From Amycolatopsis sp. DSM 110486 (lineage in GTDB: Bacteria; Actinomycetota; Actinomycetes; Mycobacteriales; Pseudonocardiaceae), in the NCBI RefSeq assembly GCF_019468465.1, contig NZ_CP080519.1, forward strand, positions 2,681,001 through 2,745,000: a stretch of 64,000 nt of DNA. Reading direction: 5' to 3'. Below are positions 61,579 to 64,000 of the stretch, in pieces (position 1 is the stretch's first letter; each line of letters starts with the position of its first letter). Both the position numbers and the translations under genes were made by a program. The notes under the pieces are model-generated. The model was not told where the DNA came from, ran no database searches, and saw nothing but the letters and a program-made list of their open reading frames with translations.

Positions 61579-63042
61579 TCAGACGCGTTCGCGCTTGAGC
61601 ACACGCAGGCCGTTGCCGAAGCGGCGCACGGGCAGCGAGACGCCGCCTCGCCGGATAAGCACCAGAGCGCACACCACGGCGGCAATCAGCGAGATCGCGC
61701 CGCCGATGTAGAACGGCGAGCGGCCGCCGAACGCGTCGGCCATCCAGCCGGTCATCGGACCGCCGATCGGGTTGCCGCCGATGAGCACCAGCACGTAGAT
61801 GCCCATCACGCGGCCGCGCATCTCGGGCGAGACGGACGTCTGCACCAGCGCGTTGGCCGTGTTCAGGAACGTGATGGTGGCGAAGCCGAGCGGGATGAGG
61901 CCGAGGCCGAAGGTCAGGTAGGTCGGCATGAACGCCGTGACGAACTCGAACAGGCCGAGCAGCGCGCCGGAGATCAGCATGAGCCGCACGCGGGGCCGGC
62001 TCTTGATCCCGCGGCGCGCGGACAACAGCGCGCCCACGAAGGTCCCCACGGCGACGAGCGTGGACAACAGACCGTAACCGTCGGCCTGGGTGTGGAAGAC
62101 GTTGGCGGCGACGATCGGCAGCGACGTGAAGTAGGTGATGCCGAACGTGCTGACGAAGAACATCAGCACCATCACCGTGACCAGGTCGGAGCGGTGGCGC
62201 ACATAGCGCAGGCCCTCCATGAGCTGGCCCTTCGCGCGGGGGATCGCGGGGCCGCGGAAAAGCTTGGCGGGGTTCATCATCGCCAGCCCGGTGACCACGG
62301 CGATCGTGCTCACCGCGTTGGCGATGAAGAGCCAGCCGGTGCCCACCCAGGTGATCGCGAACCCGGCGATGGCCGGGCCGACGATGCGCGCCAGGTTGAA
62401 GATCGACGAGTTCAGCGCCACGGCGTTGGCGATCTGGTCGCGGCCCACCATCTCGGCCACGAACGACTGCCGCGTCGGCACCTCCATCGCCGAGGTGATG
62501 CCGAGCATCATGCACAACAGGTACACGTGCCAGATCTGCACGACACCGGTCAGATTCAGCACGCCCAGCAACGTCGCCTGCAGGCAGTTGACGCTCTGGA
62601 TGAGGATCAGCAGCCGCCGCTTGTCCACGCGGTCCGCGATCACGCCGGCCTGCAGCGACAGCAGCAGTGTCGGCGTGAACTGGAACGCGACGGCGATCCC
62701 CAGTGCGACCGGGTTGTTCCCCGAGAGCTGGAACACCAGCCAGTCCTGGGCAATGCGCTGCATCCAGGTGCCGACGTTGGAGATGACCTGGCCGGTGAAG
62801 AACAGCCGGTAGTTGCGCACGCGCAGCGACGCGAACATGCCCTTGCCGCGCTTCGGCTCCGCGGGTCTGTCGGGTTCGGCCGGCTCCTTGCGCACGCGAT
62901 CGGCGCCGTCGGGCAGGCTCGGGGTGCGCTGTGTTGGGGTGCCGGGTGGTCCGGAGACAGGCGGGCTGGCCGGCTGTGGCGCCGTGTCCCGGGTAGCAAT
63001 GGGTTCGGTCGTACGCTCTGCTTCGCTACCCGTGGTCGCCAC
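61579..63042 (-). CDS. MFS transporter (EntS/drug-export type)
   Basis: A 487-residue permease with about 12 helices and a long, Pro/Glu-rich cytoplasmic N-terminal tail (about 65 residues). The core begins LRVRNYRLFFTGQVISNVGTWMQRIAQDWLVFQLSG (about 74-109); the loop motif is AGVIADRVDKRRLLIL. Related to enterobactin exporter EntS and to MFS_3 drug pumps; substrate unknown. GTG 63042 is 5 bp after the MarR gene's stop, so the two form an operon and the MarR protein is the probable repressor. Confidence 0.9.
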   Translation of the reverse strand: MATTGSEAERTTEPIATRDTAPQPASPPVSGPPGTPTQRTPSLPDGADRVRKEPAEPDRPAEPKRGKGMFASLRVRNYRLFFTGQVISNVGTWMQRIAQDWLVFQLSGNNPVALGIAVAFQFTPTLLLSLQAGVIADRVDKRRLLILIQSVNCLQATLLGVLNLTGVVQIWHVYLLCMMLGITSAMEVPTRQSFVAEMVGRDQIANAVALNSSIFNLARIVGPAIAGFAITWVGTGWLFIANAVSTIAVVTGLAMMNPAKLFRGPAIPRAKGQLMEGLRYVRHRSDLVTVMVLMFFVSTFGITYFTSLPIVAANVFHTQADGYGLLSTLVAVGTFVGALLSARRGIKSRPRVRLMLISGALLGLFEFVTAFMPTYLTFGLGLIPLGFATITFLNTANALVQTSVSPEMRGRVMGIYVLVLIGGNPIGGPMTGWMADAFGGRSPFYIGGAISLIAAVVCALVLIRRGGVSLPVRRFGNGLRVLKRERV

Positions 63043-63047
63043 CGGTG

Positions 63048-63479
63048 TTAGTTCCCCGCCATCCTGTCGATGATCTCAGCGGCGCGGGAGAGCACTTCCA
63101 GCTCTTCCTCGCCGAGTTCGGCCAGTTGCCGATCCAGCCACGCCTCCCGGACGGAAATGGCCTGCTTCACGTAGGCCATGCCGCTGTCGGACAGCTCCAC
63201 GATGGCCTGCCGGCCATCCGTCGGGTGCGGGCGCCGCTCGACGAACCCCATCTCCTCGAGCGCGGCGATGACCCTCGTCATCGAGGGCGGCTGGACGCCT
63301 TCCTTGGCGGCCAGCTGACCAGGCGTCAGCGGGCCGCACTTGTGCAAGGTGGACAGCGCCGCGGTCTGCGTCAACGTCACGTCGTCGCCCACGCGCTGTG
63401 CCCGGAGCCGGCGGTTGAGCCGGACCACCGCGAGACGCAGGCGGCTCGCGAGGGAGCGCTCATGCGTGTCACCGGACAT
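63048..63479 (-). CDS. MarR-family regulator
   Basis: A 143-residue winged-helix regulator. The DNA-binding region is LTPGQLAAKEGVQPPSMTRVIAALEEMGFVERRPHPTDGRQAIVELSDSG (about 51-100), with wing residues RRPHPTDGR. MarR proteins typically sense phenolic compounds. ATG 63479 follows TAAGCT by six nucleotides, so a leaderless mRNA is likely. It precedes and probably represses the MFS pump. A relative (Rv0880) lies in the same neighbourhood in M. tuberculosis, as I recall. Confidence 0.92.
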   Translation of the reverse strand: MSGDTHERSLASRLRLAVVRLNRRLRAQRVGDDVTLTQTAALSTLHKCGPLTPGQLAAKEGVQPPSMTRVIAALEEMGFVERRPHPTDGRQAIVELSDSGMAYVKQAISVREAWLDRQLAELGEEELEVLSRAAEIIDRMAGN

Positions 63480-63482
63480 ATA

Positions 63483-63492
63483 GTTAGCTTAC
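63483..63492. promoter_or_regulatory. Near-palindrome at the marR promoter
   Basis: GTTAGCTTAC covers the TAAGCT hexamer (minus strand) that stands six nucleotides before the marR ATG. Likely autoregulatory site; short, so moderate to low confidence. Confidence 0.35.
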
Positions 63493-63597
63493 CTCACGAA
63501 AATGGCGCCGGAGGGTGAACCCCGCCACCCTCCGCGATCACGCTCAGCTCAGCGCCGACCGCTTTCGGCACCGGTCAGTGCGACGCCCTTTCCACGC

Positions 63598-64000
63598 TCA
63601 GCTCAACGCGGCCTGGATCGGACCCACCGCGAAGTACGCCACGAACGCCACCGCGATCACCCACATCAGCGGGTGGACCTGGCGGGCCTTGCCGGTGGCG
63701 GCGCGGATGACGACGTAGCTCACGAAGCCCGCGCCGACGCCGTTGGCGATGGAGTAGGTGAACGGCATGACGACGATCGTCAGGAAGGCCGGCAGCGCGA
63801 TCGAGAAGTCCGTGAAGTCGATTTCGCGGACCTGTCCCATCATCAGCGCGCCCACGACCACCAGCGCCGGCGCGGCGGCCTCGACGGGCACGATCTGGTA
63901 GAGCGGCGTCAGGAACATGGCGGCGAGGAAGAGCACGCCGGTGACGACGTTGGCGAGGCCCGTGCGTGCGCCCTCCGCGATGCCGGAGGCGGACTCGACG
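63598..64000 (-). CDS. NCS2-family purine permease (AzgA-like), C-terminal part
   Basis: The gene runs off the right edge; about 133 C-terminal residues are visible. The segment VESASGIAEGARTGLANVVTGVLFLAAMFLTPLYQIVP is characteristic of the AzgA (guanine/hypoxanthine) branch of NCS2 transporters, followed by ALMMGQVREIDFTDFSIALPAFLTIVVMPFTYSIANGVGAGFVSYVVI and helical C-terminal segments. Proton-coupled uptake of hypoxanthine or guanine is the family role; the substrate is not proved. It ends 118 bp upstream of the marR start region. Confidence 0.9.
   Translation of the reverse strand, partial: VESASGIAEGARTGLANVVTGVLFLAAMFLTPLYQIVPVEAAAPALVVVGALMMGQVREIDFTDFSIALPAFLTIVVMPFTYSIANGVGAGFVSYVVIRAATGKARQVHPLMWVIAVAFVAYFAVGPIQAALS

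Noticed and set aside
61347..61598. Short open frames in the nat-MFS gap
   Set aside because: They cross both terminator hairpins and the iron box and have no coding character; a non-coding transcript is the better hypothesis.

Overview
The window is high-GC actinobacterial DNA: GTG and TTG starts are common, genes often overlap by 4 bp (GTGA or ATGA), and TetR regulators are abundant. Marker families are a mycobacterial-type integration host factor (mIHF), an S-(hydroxymethyl)mycothiol dehydrogenase, a DUF3558 lipoprotein, SepH, and an EphD-like hydrolase/reductase fusion. Together they fit a Pseudonocardiaceae-like genome of the Amycolatopsis type. This is inference from gene content; there is no rRNA or other marker to fix the genus. 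I see no phage, insertion sequence, CRISPR array, tRNA or rRNA, and the region reads as chromosomal backbone with accessory insertions.

Layout. 1-5 kb: the N-terminal part of an acyl-CoA dehydrogenase, a phosphopantetheinyl transferase facing an isochorismate synthase (both typical of catecholate siderophore supply), mIHF with a TTG start, and an acyl-CoA ligase. 5-8 kb: a sugar ABC importer (lipoprotein plus two permeases) with no ATPase gene. 8-16 kb: secreted and housekeeping enzymes (metallophosphoesterase, thioesterase, C39-like peptidase, mycothiol-dependent formaldehyde dehydrogenase, GGCT-like protein, methyltransferase). 15.7-19.6 kb: an AGPS-like flavoprotein divergent from tetR-glpD, with three tandem 38-bp mini-ORF units between tetR and glpD. 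19.7-24.5 kb: a NatAB-like exporter, a serine hydrolase and a photolyase.

24.5-37.3 kb: citrate synthase, a PfkB kinase, a TetR/acyl-CoA dehydrogenase pair, amidohydrolase, GNAT, aldose epimerase, a TetR with an MBL hydrolase, amino-acid permease, DUF3558, MFS, and PNP oxidase. 37.5-43.0 kb: a TetR gene and a complete ureABCFGD operon. 43.3-50.5 kb: a second citrate synthase, ephD-tetR, and a four-gene ABC exporter/two-component operon joined by GTGA overlaps. 50.5-64 kb: serine hydrolase, serC, sepH, YjbR, DUF2537, TrmH methyltransferase, a glutamate-cysteine ligase family protein, TetR, heme oxygenase, superoxide dismutase, arylamine N-acetyltransferase, MFS-MarR, and the end of an NCS2 purine permease. 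The serC-sepH-DUF2537-rRNA methylase block, with citrate synthases and a MarR nearby, resembles the Mycobacterium tuberculosis Rv0880-Rv0896 neighbourhood as I recall it.

The most interesting signals are: (i) the self-contained tandem mini-ORF relay before glpD; (ii) a 17/19-match IdeR/DtxR iron box lying between two convergent genes and flanked by two hairpins, which could drive an iron-responsive small RNA; (iii) a MerR-type 19-bp-spacer promoter before nat with no MerR gene present; (iv) two adjacent operators, an iron box and a TetR-like palindrome, before heme oxygenase; (v) several start codons placed 6-8 nt after a -10-like hexamer, suggesting leaderless mRNAs.
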